Source: Pedobacter sp. FW305-3-2-15-E-R2A2 (GTDB taxonomy: Bacteria > Bacteroidota > Bacteroidia > Sphingobacteriales > Sphingobacteriaceae). Taken from it: a stretch of 64,000 nucleotides of DNA. Position numbers and translations under genes: made by a program. The stretch covers positions 6,138,001-6,202,000 of the forward strand of contig NZ_CP151803.1 in assembly GCF_038446955.1 (NCBI RefSeq), given 5' to 3'. Of the stretch, positions 44,658 to 53,083 are shown in pieces (the stretch's first letter is position 1; every line of letters begins with the position of its first letter). The notes beneath the pieces are model-generated. The model worked only from the letters and a program-made list of their open reading frames with translations. It searched no databases and was not told the DNA's origin.

Positions 44658-45224
44658 ATGCTTAGAACAGAAATTGAAAAGGCCCTTAACGTTTTAAAAG
44701 ATGGAGGGGTTATCCTTTATCCAACCGATACCGTATGGGGATTAGGTTGCGATGCGACCAATGAGGCTGCAGCAGCCAAAATAAATGCAATTAAAGAACG
44801 TAGCGCAGATAAAAGTTTCATTATCCTCCTGGACAACGATTCCAAGCTGCAAAGTTATGTAACAGAAATACCTGACGTGGCTTACGATCTGATTGAGTAT
44901 GCAGAAAATCCACTGACCATCATATTTTCAGGCGCAAAAAATCTGGCTAAAAATGTCATCAATGAAGATGGTAGTGTAGGCATCAGAATTGTGAAACATG
45001 ATTTCTGTCAGCAACTCATCCAAAGGTTCAGAAAGCCCATTACATCTACCTCTGCCAATAAATCAGGATCCCCTTCTCCTCTTATATTCGATGAAATTGA
45101 GGAAGAAATTAAAGCTGCTGTAGATTACGTAGTCGATTGGGAACAAGAGCTTCAAATCCCTAAAAAACCATCTACCATAATGAAATTAGCTCCGGGAGGG
45201 CAATTTTCCTTTATTAGAAAGTAA
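44658..45224 (+). CDS. tsaC: L-threonylcarbamoyladenylate synthase
   Basis: This 188-residue YrdC/Sua5 domain makes threonylcarbamoyl-AMP from threonine, bicarbonate and ATP, for the t6A37 modification of tRNAs that read ANN codons. PTDTVWGLGCDA, AINAIKERSADKSF and TSTSANKSGSP are the family motifs. The short YrdC form (no Sua5 C-terminal domain) fits TsaC. The window encodes tRNA-Thr genes that would be t6A targets. The promoter of cca lies inside the end of this gene. Confidence 0.92.
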   Translation: MLRTEIEKALNVLKDGGVILYPTDTVWGLGCDATNEAAAAKINAIKERSADKSFIILLDNDSKLQSYVTEIPDVAYDLIEYAENPLTIIFSGAKNLAKNVINEDGSVGIRIVKHDFCQQLIQRFRKPITSTSANKSGSPSPLIFDEIEEEIKAAVDYVVDWEQELQIPKKPSTIMKLAPGGQFSFIRK

Positions 45225-45231
45225 GTTTTAT

Positions 45232-45239
45232 TACTTTTG
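45232..45239 (+). promoter_or_regulatory. -7 promoter box of cca
   Basis: TACTTTTG matches TAnnTTTG, 10 bases before the ATG at 45250. Confidence 0.5.
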
Positions 45240-45249
45240 TAACTCATTA

Positions 45250-46656
45250 ATGGAAAAACATTTACAACAGTCAGTATTTAAAGTCCTTGCCGATATAGCT
45301 CAAACACATCAGATTGAAGCATATGTGATAGGTGGATATGTGCGCGATATTTTCTTAGAAAGACCATCCAAAGACATTGACATTGTGGTACTGGGAAATG
45401 GTATAGAATTCGCGGAACTTGCGGGTAAAGTACTAAAAACCAAGGTTGCAGTATTCAAAAACTTTGGCACTGCCATGTTAAAAACCAAAGATCTGGAGAT
45501 CGAGTTTGTGGGCGCAAGAAAAGAATCTTACCGCTCAGATTCCCGGAAACCGATTGTAGAAAACGGGACCATCAAAGATGACCAGCTGAGAAGAGATTTC
45601 ACTATCAATGCCCTGGCCATCTCCCTGAATAAAGAAAATTACGGACAGCTGGTAGATCCTTTCGGTGGCACCACTGACCTGGAAAATAAACTTATCAAAA
45701 CACCCCTTGATCCTGAGATTACCTTTTCAGACGATCCTTTGAGAATGATGAGGGCTATTCGCTTTGCCACCCAACTGGGTTTCAGCATCGATGAGAGTGC
45801 CATCAATGCCATTAAAAAGCAGAAAGAAAGAATTTCCATTGTTTCCAAAGAGCGCATTACCGATGAGCTCAATAAGATCATTCTTTCAAAAACCCCTTCC
45901 ATTGGTTTTAAATATCTTTTTGATACTGGTCTTTTACACCTCATCTTTCCACAAATGTCCAACCTCTATGGGGTAGATTTTATTAATGGGAAGGGACATA
46001 AAGACAATTTTTATCATACTTTACAGGTATTGGACAATATTTGTATCGCTACCGACGATCTTTGGCTCCGCTGGGCGGCCATTCTTCATGACATTGCCAA
46101 GCCGGCAACAAAGCGTTTTGAAGAAGGACATGGCTGGACGTTTCACGGGCATGAAGACAAAGGAGCACGCATGGTGCCCCAGATCTTTAACCAGTTGAAA
46201 CTTCCCCTGAACGAGAAAATGAAACTCGTGCAAAAGCTGGTACAACTTCACCTTCGCCCTATTGTGCTGGCTCAGGAAGTGGTTACAGACTCCGCAGTGA
46301 GAAGGCTTTTGTTTGACGCAGGAGAAGACATTGAAAGCCTCATGATGCTATGCAATGCAGATGTAACGACCAAAAACGAGTACAAAGTAAAAAAATACCG
46401 CAATAACTTTGAGCTGGTAAAACAAAAACTCAAAGATGTAGAGGAACGTGATAAAATCAGAAACTGGCAACCTCCAATTACCGGCAATGACATCATGCAG
46501 GTATTCGGTCTGGGGGCAGGAAAAGAAGTAGGTCTGATTAAAAATGCCATCCGGGAAGCAATTCTTGAAGGTGAAATCAAAAATACCTACGAAGAAGCGT
46601 TACAGTTCATGCTGGAAAAAGCAAAGGAATTTGGCCTTCTACCTGTAAAGCAGTAA
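45250..46656 (+). CDS. cca: CCA tRNA nucleotidyltransferase with an HD domain
   Basis: This 468-residue class II enzyme adds CCA to the 3' ends of tRNAs. The polymerase head has GGYVRDIFLERPSKDIDIVV with the catalytic Asp pair, and RRDFTINALAISL, LVDPFGGTTDLENKLI and DDPLRMMRAIRFATQLG follow. A C-terminal HD phosphohydrolase domain (ILHDIAKPATKRF, GHEDKGARM, LHLRP) lies at about residues 260-370. None of the five tRNA genes in this window encodes CCA, so the enzyme is needed for tRNA synthesis here. Poly(A) polymerase shares the head, but the HD tail and context favour Cca. Confidence 0.93.
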   Translation: MEKHLQQSVFKVLADIAQTHQIEAYVIGGYVRDIFLERPSKDIDIVVLGNGIEFAELAGKVLKTKVAVFKNFGTAMLKTKDLEIEFVGARKESYRSDSRKPIVENGTIKDDQLRRDFTINALAISLNKENYGQLVDPFGGTTDLENKLIKTPLDPEITFSDDPLRMMRAIRFATQLGFSIDESAINAIKKQKERISIVSKERITDELNKIILSKTPSIGFKYLFDTGLLHLIFPQMSNLYGVDFINGKGHKDNFYHTLQVLDNICIATDDLWLRWAAILHDIAKPATKRFEEGHGWTFHGHEDKGARMVPQIFNQLKLPLNEKMKLVQKLVQLHLRPIVLAQEVVTDSAVRRLLFDAGEDIESLMMLCNADVTTKNEYKVKKYRNNFELVKQKLKDVEERDKIRNWQPPITGNDIMQVFGLGAGKEVGLIKNAIREAILEGEIKNTYEEALQFMLEKAKEFGLLPVKQ

Positions 46657-46726
46657 TACAGCCCTAAGGCAGTAACACAAATTATAGATAATATTTTTTA
46701 ATTTTATAGCTAGAAAAAAAGCTCAG

Positions 46727-47383
46727 ATGGCAATTTATAGATTTAGAATAAGTTTTGAAGATTTCGATGAAGTAGTTAGGGAAATCGATATAAAATCAAA
46801 CCAGACATTTGAAGATTTACATCGCGCGGTACATCGCTCAACAGGATATTCTGCTGAAAAATCTTCTTCCTTTTATGTGAGTACCGATCACTGGATCAAA
46901 GGAGATGAAATTGCTTACCTGCCTACCCAACGTAAAACGGATAGAGGGGTTACCTTAATGGAAAAGGCAAAGTTGAGTAGTTTTATCGAAGATCCCCATC
47001 AGAAGTTTTACTATATCTACAACTTTGACCGTCCTTTCGACTTTCACGTAGAACTGATCAAAATCATTCTGGAAACTGATCCTAAGCTGGAATACCCTGT
47101 GCTGGTTAAAAGTATCGGAGAAGCGCCGAAAATCATCGACAAGGATAATTTTGGTGCGGTAGCAGTATCTTCAAACCCGGAATCAACAGAATTTGATTTT
47201 CTGAATGAGATGGACTTTGTTCCTGAAGATACAGAAGAAATTGAAGCCATGGGCGGAAGAGGAATCAATACGGAAGAAAAAACGATTGATGATGATGCCG
47301 AAGAAGATGGAGATGATGCAGACGAATTCGGAAGTGACGATAGCTACGAAGACGAAGAATACGATAACAAAGAAGACTATTAG
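46727..47383 (+). CDS. pRiA4b ORF-3-like domain protein with an acidic tail
   Basis: The first 130 residues (YRFRISFEDFDEVVREIDI, TFEDLHRAVHRSTGY) resemble the plasmid pRiA4b ORF-3 family. That name is historical and says nothing about function. About 30 acidic residues at the C-terminus (Asp/Glu/Tyr rich, from about residue 187) look like a disordered or charge-shielding tail. It lies between cca and miaA, both tRNA-maturing enzymes, so it may bind RNA or act on tRNA; that is inference from position. The stop is 9 bases before miaA. Confidence 0.72.
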   Translation: MAIYRFRISFEDFDEVVREIDIKSNQTFEDLHRAVHRSTGYSAEKSSSFYVSTDHWIKGDEIAYLPTQRKTDRGVTLMEKAKLSSFIEDPHQKFYYIYNFDRPFDFHVELIKIILETDPKLEYPVLVKSIGEAPKIIDKDNFGAVAVSSNPESTEFDFLNEMDFVPEDTEEIEAMGGRGINTEEKTIDDDAEEDGDDADEFGSDDSYEDEEYDNKEDY

Positions 47384-47392
47384 TGCCCGGAT

Positions 47393-48304
47393 ATGGCATT
47401 GAATAAAACCTTAGTTGTAATTGTCGGCCCTACCGGAATAGGAAAGACTGCACTGGCCATCGCATTGGCCAGACACTTTTCTACAGAGATCATTTCGGCA
47501 GATTCCCGTCAGTTCTTTAAGGAGATGGAAATAGGAACGGCAAAACCTTCCCCGGAAGAGTTGGCAGCCGCGCCTCATCATTTTATCGATTCGCATAGTA
47601 TTGAAACCCTTTTCAGTACCGGCGACTTTGAAATACAAGCCCTTCAGCTCCTGGAGGAGCTTTTTAAAAAACAGGATCTGCTGATTATGGTCGGCGGATC
47701 CGGTTTATACATTGATGCCGTATGCAACGGCCTTGATGACCTTCCGGATACGGATCTTAACATCCGCGAAAAACTCAAAGAACAATTGGAAAAAGAGGGC
47801 ATAGCGTCTATCAAGGAACAATTGAAAACCCATGATCCGGAGTATTATGAAAAAGTGGATCAGGCTAATCCTCAACGAATGGTCAGGGGACTGGAATTCT
47901 TCCTCTCCACAGGCGAAAAGCTCTCCTCCTATCAAACCAACAGTAAGAAACAACGTCCGTTCAACATCATTAAAATAGGCTTAAATATGGACCGTTCGGC
48001 CTTGTATCAGCAGATTAACCATAGGGTTGATAAAATGATGGAAGCAGGACTTCTGAAGGAGGTAAAAGGGCTTCAGGATTACCGGAAATACAATGCCCTG
48101 AATACAGTCGGCTATTCCGAATTATTCGATTACCTGGATGGTAATATCACGCTGGAAACAGCGATAGATAAGATCAAACAAAATACAAGACGTTTTGCCA
48201 AACGCCAGCTTACCTGGTTTAGAAGAGATGACAGCATTGCCTGGTTTGAACCTACTGAAAGCAAAGCGGTCATCCTTCATATTGATAAAATCTTAAATTC
48301 TTAG
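47393..48304 (+). CDS. miaA: tRNA dimethylallyltransferase
   Basis: This 303-residue enzyme adds the dimethylallyl group to N6 of adenine 37 in tRNAs that read UNN codons, including the tRNA-Tyr and tRNA-Trp of this window. The P-loop GPTGIGKTALAIALA is at residues 13-27, SADSRQ with the catalytic Asp near residue 39, then VGGSGLYIDAVC and RRFAKRQLTWFRR at the end. It ends four bases inside the convergent DUF3467 gene. Confidence 0.95.
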   Translation: MALNKTLVVIVGPTGIGKTALAIALARHFSTEIISADSRQFFKEMEIGTAKPSPEELAAAPHHFIDSHSIETLFSTGDFEIQALQLLEELFKKQDLLIMVGGSGLYIDAVCNGLDDLPDTDLNIREKLKEQLEKEGIASIKEQLKTHDPEYYEKVDQANPQRMVRGLEFFLSTGEKLSSYQTNSKKQRPFNIIKIGLNMDRSALYQQINHRVDKMMEAGLLKEVKGLQDYRKYNALNTVGYSELFDYLDGNITLETAIDKIKQNTRRFAKRQLTWFRRDDSIAWFEPTESKAVILHIDKILNS

Positions 48305-48615
48305 GCCTGAGCTGTTGGTCCGCCAAAGTTCATCGGAAATCCTGGAGGCTCTTCCTGTGTTTTAATTCTTCCGTGTGCAGCTTCATATTTTTCCAGGTTG
48401 TCCTGCATCGCCACCATTAATCTTTTGGCATGTTCAGGGGTCAGGATAATCCTTGACTTCACTCTTGCTTTAGGTACTCCAGGCATTACCCTGATGAAAT
48501 CCAGAACAAATTCTGTATTAGAATGTGTAATAATAGCAAGGTTTGAAAAGATCCCTTCTGCAACTTCTTCAGAAAGTTCTATGTTTAGCTGGTTATCGTT
48601 GTGCTGTTCTTCCAT
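48301..48615 (-). CDS. DUF3467 domain-containing protein
   Basis: The 104 residues (ELSEEVAEGIFSNLAIITHSNTEFVLDFIRVMPG, SRIILTPEHAKRLMVAMQDNLEKYE) match the DUF3467 family, which is often encoded right after rpoC in Bacteroidota. Its function is unknown. It is cytosolic and small, without membrane segments. Its own -7 box lies 4 bases upstream of the ATG, and a terminator separates it from rpoC. The 3' end overlaps miaA by 4 bases. Confidence 0.82.
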   Translation of the reverse strand: MEEQHNDNQLNIELSEEVAEGIFSNLAIITHSNTEFVLDFIRVMPGVPKARVKSRIILTPEHAKRLMVAMQDNLEKYEAAHGRIKTQEEPPGFPMNFGGPTAQA

Positions 48616-48619
48616 AACA

Positions 48620-48627
48620 CAAAACTA
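48620..48627 (-). promoter_or_regulatory. -7 promoter box of the DUF3467 gene
   Basis: The minus strand reads TAGTTTTG, matching TAnnTTTG, 4 bases before the ATG. A TTG on the minus strand lies 17 bases further up (48645-48647). Confidence 0.6.
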
Positions 48628-48652
48628 CCGCTTTAAAATCATTACAACCAAA

Positions 48653-48687
48653 AAAAATCCCCCAACTTTAACAGAAGGGGGATTTTT
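48653..48687 (-). terminator. Terminator of rpoC
   Basis: AAAAATCCCCC/GGGGGATTTTT stem (48653-48663 with 48677-48687) with a 13-base loop, just after rpoC on the minus strand and followed by T residues. Confidence 0.85.
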
Positions 48688-48705
48688 TTAAAAGATATTT
48701 AAATA

Positions 48706-51700
48706 TTAAGCATCTACTTCTTCTTGTTTCGAAGCTAATAATTTATCGTATTCTTCCTGAGAACCTACAATGATACGCTCATATCCACGTACACCTGTAC
48801 CTGAAGGAATTAAGTGTCCAACAATTACGTTTTCTTTTAATCCAAGCATGTTATCACGTTTACCAGCAATTGCTGCTTCGTTTAACACTTTTGTAGTTTC
48901 CTGGAATGACGCTGCAGAGATGAACGATTTCGTTCCTAATGAAGCACGTGTAATACCTTGTAACATTGAACTCGCAGTTGCAGGTCTTGCATCACGAACT
49001 TCAATTTGTTTCAAATCTTTACGTTTCAATTGAGAATTTTCATCTCTTAGTTTACGTAGAGAAAGAATCTGTCCAGGTTTCACCGCGTTTGAATCACCAG
49101 CATCAACAACAACTTTTTTGTCATAGATCTCATCATTCTCGATCATGAAGTCCCAACGATCTGCAGAGTTGTTCTCTAAGAAAGTGGTATCTCCCGGATC
49201 TTCAATGTGAACTTTCTGCATCATCTGGTGTACAATCACCTCAAAGTGTTTATCATTGATTTTTACACCTTGTAAACGATAAACCTCCTGGATACCATTC
49301 ACCAGGTATTCTTGTACAGCCGCAGGGCCTTTAATCGCTAAGATATCCGCAGGAGAGATAGAACCATCAGATAGAGGCATACCAGCTTTCACAAAGTCAT
49401 TATCCTGAACAAGGATGTGTTTAGACAATGGAACAAGGTATTTTTTAACTTCTCCGTCTTTAGATTCGATAGTCATCTCACGATTACCACGTTTAACACC
49501 ACCTAAAGTTACCACACCATCAATCTCTGTTACTACAGCAGGGTTTGAAGGGTTACGTGCTTCGAAAAGCTCCGTTACACGTGGTAAACCACCCGTGATA
49601 TCTCTTGTTTTACCAGTTGCACGAGGAATCTTAACCAGGATCTGACCAGTTTTAACTGCATCACCTTCATCAATTGCGATGTGGGCACCTACAGGGATGT
49701 TATATCCTCTGATCAATTCACCTTTTTTATCCACAACCCGTACAGAAGGGTTTTTAGTTTTATCACGTGTATCGATAATTACTTTCTCACGGTGACCGGT
49801 TTGCTCATCAGACTCTTCACGGAAGGTTACCCCCTCTACGATAGCGTCAAATTCGATTTTACCGGCAAACTCTGAGATAATTACCGCATTATATGGATCC
49901 CATGAACAAATCCTATCACCTTTAGTGATTTTAGCACCATCCTCAACGTACAAGAATGCACCATAAGGAATGTTATTGGTCATGATCACTTTATTTGTAC
50001 CAGGCTCAACAATTTTGAACTCTCCTGAACGACCTAAAACAATTTGTTTTACACCTTCTTCAGTATCATTCTCTACTGTACGAACATTTTCAAATTCAAT
50101 GATACCATCAAATTTAGCTGTCAATTGAGACTCTGCAGCGATGTTCGATGCAGTACCCCCAACGTGGAACGTACGTAGTGTTAACTGTGTACCCGGCTCA
50201 CCGATTGACTGTGCAGCAATTACACCGACAGCTTCACCTTTTTGAACACGTTTACCAGTAGCTAAGTTACGTCCGTAGCATAGTGCACAAACACCACGTT
50301 TGTTTTCGCAGGTTAATACCGAACGAATTTCAACGCCTTCTAATGGAGACTCTTCAATTGCTTTAGCAATATCTTCATCAATATCCTGACCAGCAGCTAC
50401 CAACAATGCACCATCCAAAGGATTGAATACATCATGTAGAGAGATACGGCCTAATAACCTGTCGTATAACGGCTCAACGATGTCTTCATTATCTTTCAAT
50501 GCAGTCGTGTACATACCTCTTAAAGTACCGCAATCTTCTGCATTAACGATCATATCCTGGGCCACATCATGTAAACGACGTGTTAAGTAACCCGCATCAG
50601 CTGTTTTTAACGCCGTATCCGCCAAACCTTTACGCGCACCGTGGGTAGAGATAAAGTACTCTAATACCGACAATCCTTCTTTAAAGTTCGAAAGAATCGG
50701 GTTTTCGATAATCTCACCACCTGAACCTGATTTCTGAGGCTTAGCCATCAAACCACGCATACCGCATAACTGACGAATCTGCTCTTTCGAACCACGGGCT
50801 CCAGAGTCCAACATCATATAAACAGAGTTGAAACCTTGGTTATCGCTTGATAACTGAGTCATCACGAATGATGTTAAACGGTTATTGATACGAGTCCAGA
50901 TATCGATAATTTGGTTGTAACGCTCGTTGTTGGTAATGAATCCCATGTTATAGTTATTCCTTACCTCATCTACCTCGGCAGAAGCCTGCTCTAATAGCGC
51001 CTGTTTCTCCACAGGAATGTTTACATCTTGTAAATTAAATGATAAACCTCCTCTGAATGCCATTTGGAAACCAAGTTCTTTGATATCATCAAGGAACCTT
51101 GCAGCACGGGCCATACCAGTAATTTTCACTACTGTACCAATGATATCTCTAAGAGATTTCTTAGTCAGCAATTCATTGATATACCCTACTTCTACCGGAA
51201 CCATTTGATTAAATAGTACACGACCTACCGTAGTTTCCAACAATTTATTAACGATTGATCCATCTTCCAGTTTCACATTTACCTTAACCTTGATAAATGC
51301 ATGAAGATCGATTTCTTTTTCATTGTAAGCAATGATCACTTCTTCCGGAGAGTAGAAAGAGAAATCTTGTCCCTTAACTACACGCTGAGCGTCAGTTCTA
51401 CGACCTTTAGTAATGTAATAAAGACCCAAAACCATATCCTGTGAAGGTACAGTGATCGGAGTTCCGTTTGCCGGGTTTAGAATGTTGTGTGCAGCAAGCA
51501 TTAATACCTGTGCTTCTAAAATTGCGGCGTGCCCTAATGGTAAATGTACTGCCATCTGGTCACCGTCAAAATCCGCGTTGAAGGCGGTACATACTAATGG
51601 GTGTAACTGGATTGCTTTACCCTCTACCAATTTCGGCTGGAACGACTGGATACCCAATCTGTGCAACGTAGGCGCACGATTCAGTAATACCGGGTGTCCT

Positions 51701-52992
51701 TTTAAAACATTCTCCAGAATATCCCAAACTAATGGATCTTTTCTGTCTACAATTTTCTTTGCAGATTTTACTGTTTTAACGATACCCCTTTCAATCATCT
51801 TGCGAATGATAAACGGTTTGAATAGCTCAGCCGCCATATCTTTCGGTAAACCGCATTCATGTAATTTAAGGTTTGGACCTACAACAATTACCGAACGGGC
51901 AGAATAATCCACACGTTTACCTAATAAATTCTGACGGAAACGACCTTGTTTACCTTTCAGGATATCTGAAAGAGATTTCAAAGCACGGTTACCTTCAGTT
52001 TTAACCGCATTTACTTTACGTGAGTTATCGAACAACGAATCTACCGCTTCCTGTAACATACGTTTTTCGTTACGTAAGATTACTTCCGGCGCTTTGATCT
52101 CGATCAAACGTTTCAAACGGTTGTTACGGATAATCACACGACGATACAAATCATTTAGATCTGAAGTCGCAAAACGACCACCTTCCAATGGAACCAACGG
52201 ACGCAATTCCGGTGGAATAACTGGAACAATCTTAATGATCATCCACTCTGGGTTATTCTCAATACGGGTTCTTGCACCACGGAAAGCTTCCACTACCTGT
52301 AAACGTTTCAAAGCTTCGTTTTTACGTTGCTGAGAAGTCTCGTTTGCAGCCTGGTGACGTAAGTTATAGGATAGAGTATCTAAATCAATACGTTTCAATA
52401 AATCCTCTAATGCTTCAGCACCCATTTTGGCGATGAATTTATTAGGATCTTTATCGTCTAAATACTGGTTTTCTTTAGGCAACTTATCAAGAATATCAAG
52501 ATATTCCTCTTCAGTTAAGAAATCCATATACTGAATACCTTCTTCTGCCATGAAACCAGGCTGAATTACTACATAACGCTCGTAGTAAATGATCAGGTCT
52601 AATCTCTTTGTAGGCAATCCTAACAGGTATCCAATTTTATTTGGCAGGGAGCGGAAATACCAGATATGCGCAACAGGAACCACCAAATTGATGTGTCCCA
52701 TACGCTCTCTACGTACTTTCTTTTCCGTTACCTCAACACCACAACGGTCACAAACGATACCTTTATAACGGATACGTTTATATTTACCGCAATGACATTC
52801 GTAATCTTTTACCGGACCAAAAATACGCTCGCAAAACAAACCATCACGCTCAGGTTTGTAAGTACGGTAATTGATAGTCTCAGGTTTTAACACCTCACCA
52901 CTAGAGCGCTCTAAAATAGCCTCCGGCGATGCCAAACTAATGGTGATCGAGGTGAAATTGCTTTTTAATTTATTATCCTTTTTGTAAGACAT
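48706..52992 (-). CDS. rpoC: DNA-directed RNA polymerase subunit beta'
   Basis: This 1428-residue subunit forms the catalytic centre and clamp of RNA polymerase. The zinc ribbon near residue 67 has CHCGKYKRIRYKGIVCDRCG. NADFDGDQMAVHLPL holds the three Asp residues that chelate the catalytic Mg2+. The second zinc site has CENKRGVCALCYGRN. Bridge and trigger helix regions (GARKGLADTALKTADAGYLTRRL) are intact. It follows rpoB after a strong hairpin in the gap. Confidence 0.98.
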   Translation of the reverse strand: MSYKKDNKLKSNFTSITISLASPEAILERSSGEVLKPETINYRTYKPERDGLFCERIFGPVKDYECHCGKYKRIRYKGIVCDRCGVEVTEKKVRRERMGHINLVVPVAHIWYFRSLPNKIGYLLGLPTKRLDLIIYYERYVVIQPGFMAEEGIQYMDFLTEEEYLDILDKLPKENQYLDDKDPNKFIAKMGAEALEDLLKRIDLDTLSYNLRHQAANETSQQRKNEALKRLQVVEAFRGARTRIENNPEWMIIKIVPVIPPELRPLVPLEGGRFATSDLNDLYRRVIIRNNRLKRLIEIKAPEVILRNEKRMLQEAVDSLFDNSRKVNAVKTEGNRALKSLSDILKGKQGRFRQNLLGKRVDYSARSVIVVGPNLKLHECGLPKDMAAELFKPFIIRKMIERGIVKTVKSAKKIVDRKDPLVWDILENVLKGHPVLLNRAPTLHRLGIQSFQPKLVEGKAIQLHPLVCTAFNADFDGDQMAVHLPLGHAAILEAQVLMLAAHNILNPANGTPITVPSQDMVLGLYYITKGRRTDAQRVVKGQDFSFYSPEEVIIAYNEKEIDLHAFIKVKVNVKLEDGSIVNKLLETTVGRVLFNQMVPVEVGYINELLTKKSLRDIIGTVVKITGMARAARFLDDIKELGFQMAFRGGLSFNLQDVNIPVEKQALLEQASAEVDEVRNNYNMGFITNNERYNQIIDIWTRINNRLTSFVMTQLSSDNQGFNSVYMMLDSGARGSKEQIRQLCGMRGLMAKPQKSGSGGEIIENPILSNFKEGLSVLEYFISTHGARKGLADTALKTADAGYLTRRLHDVAQDMIVNAEDCGTLRGMYTTALKDNEDIVEPLYDRLLGRISLHDVFNPLDGALLVAAGQDIDEDIAKAIEESPLEGVEIRSVLTCENKRGVCALCYGRNLATGKRVQKGEAVGVIAAQSIGEPGTQLTLRTFHVGGTASNIAAESQLTAKFDGIIEFENVRTVENDTEEGVKQIVLGRSGEFKIVEPGTNKVIMTNNIPYGAFLYVEDGAKITKGDRICSWDPYNAVIISEFAGKIEFDAIVEGVTFREESDEQTGHREKVIIDTRDKTKNPSVRVVDKKGELIRGYNIPVGAHIAIDEGDAVKTGQILVKIPRATGKTRDITGGLPRVTELFEARNPSNPAVVTEIDGVVTLGGVKRGNREMTIESKDGEVKKYLVPLSKHILVQDNDFVKAGMPLSDGSISPADILAIKGPAAVQEYLVNGIQEVYRLQGVKINDKHFEVIVHQMMQKVHIEDPGDTTFLENNSADRWDFMIENDEIYDKKVVVDAGDSNAVKPGQILSLRKLRDENSQLKRKDLKQIEVRDARPATASSMLQGITRASLGTKSFISAASFQETTKVLNEAAIAGKRDNMLGLKENVIVGHLIPSGTGVRGYERIIVGSQEEYDKLLASKQEEVDA

Positions 52993-53026
52993 AGCTCTTT
53001 TGTTTGAAAGTTGAAAAATTTAAAAA

Positions 53027-53067
53027 GCCGGGATGCTTTTCAGGCGAGGCCTTAGCGGCATCCCGGC
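53027..53067 (-). terminator. Strong hairpin between rpoB and rpoC
   Basis: GCCGGGATGC/GCATCCCGGC is a perfect 10-bp outer stem (53027-53036 with 53058-53067); AGGC/GCCT pairs (53042-53045 with 53049-53052) could form inside. On the minus strand it is followed by TTTTTAAATTTTT, so it resembles a terminator, yet it lies inside the operon. It may be a partial terminator or a processing site. Confidence 0.6.
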
Positions 53068-53083
53068 AAAATAACTTTCAACA

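Noticed and set aside
46727..47383. Plasmid or transposon gene, from the pRiA4b ORF-3 name
   Set aside because: It is embedded in core tRNA genes on the same strand, with no terminal repeats or transposase nearby; the name is historical.
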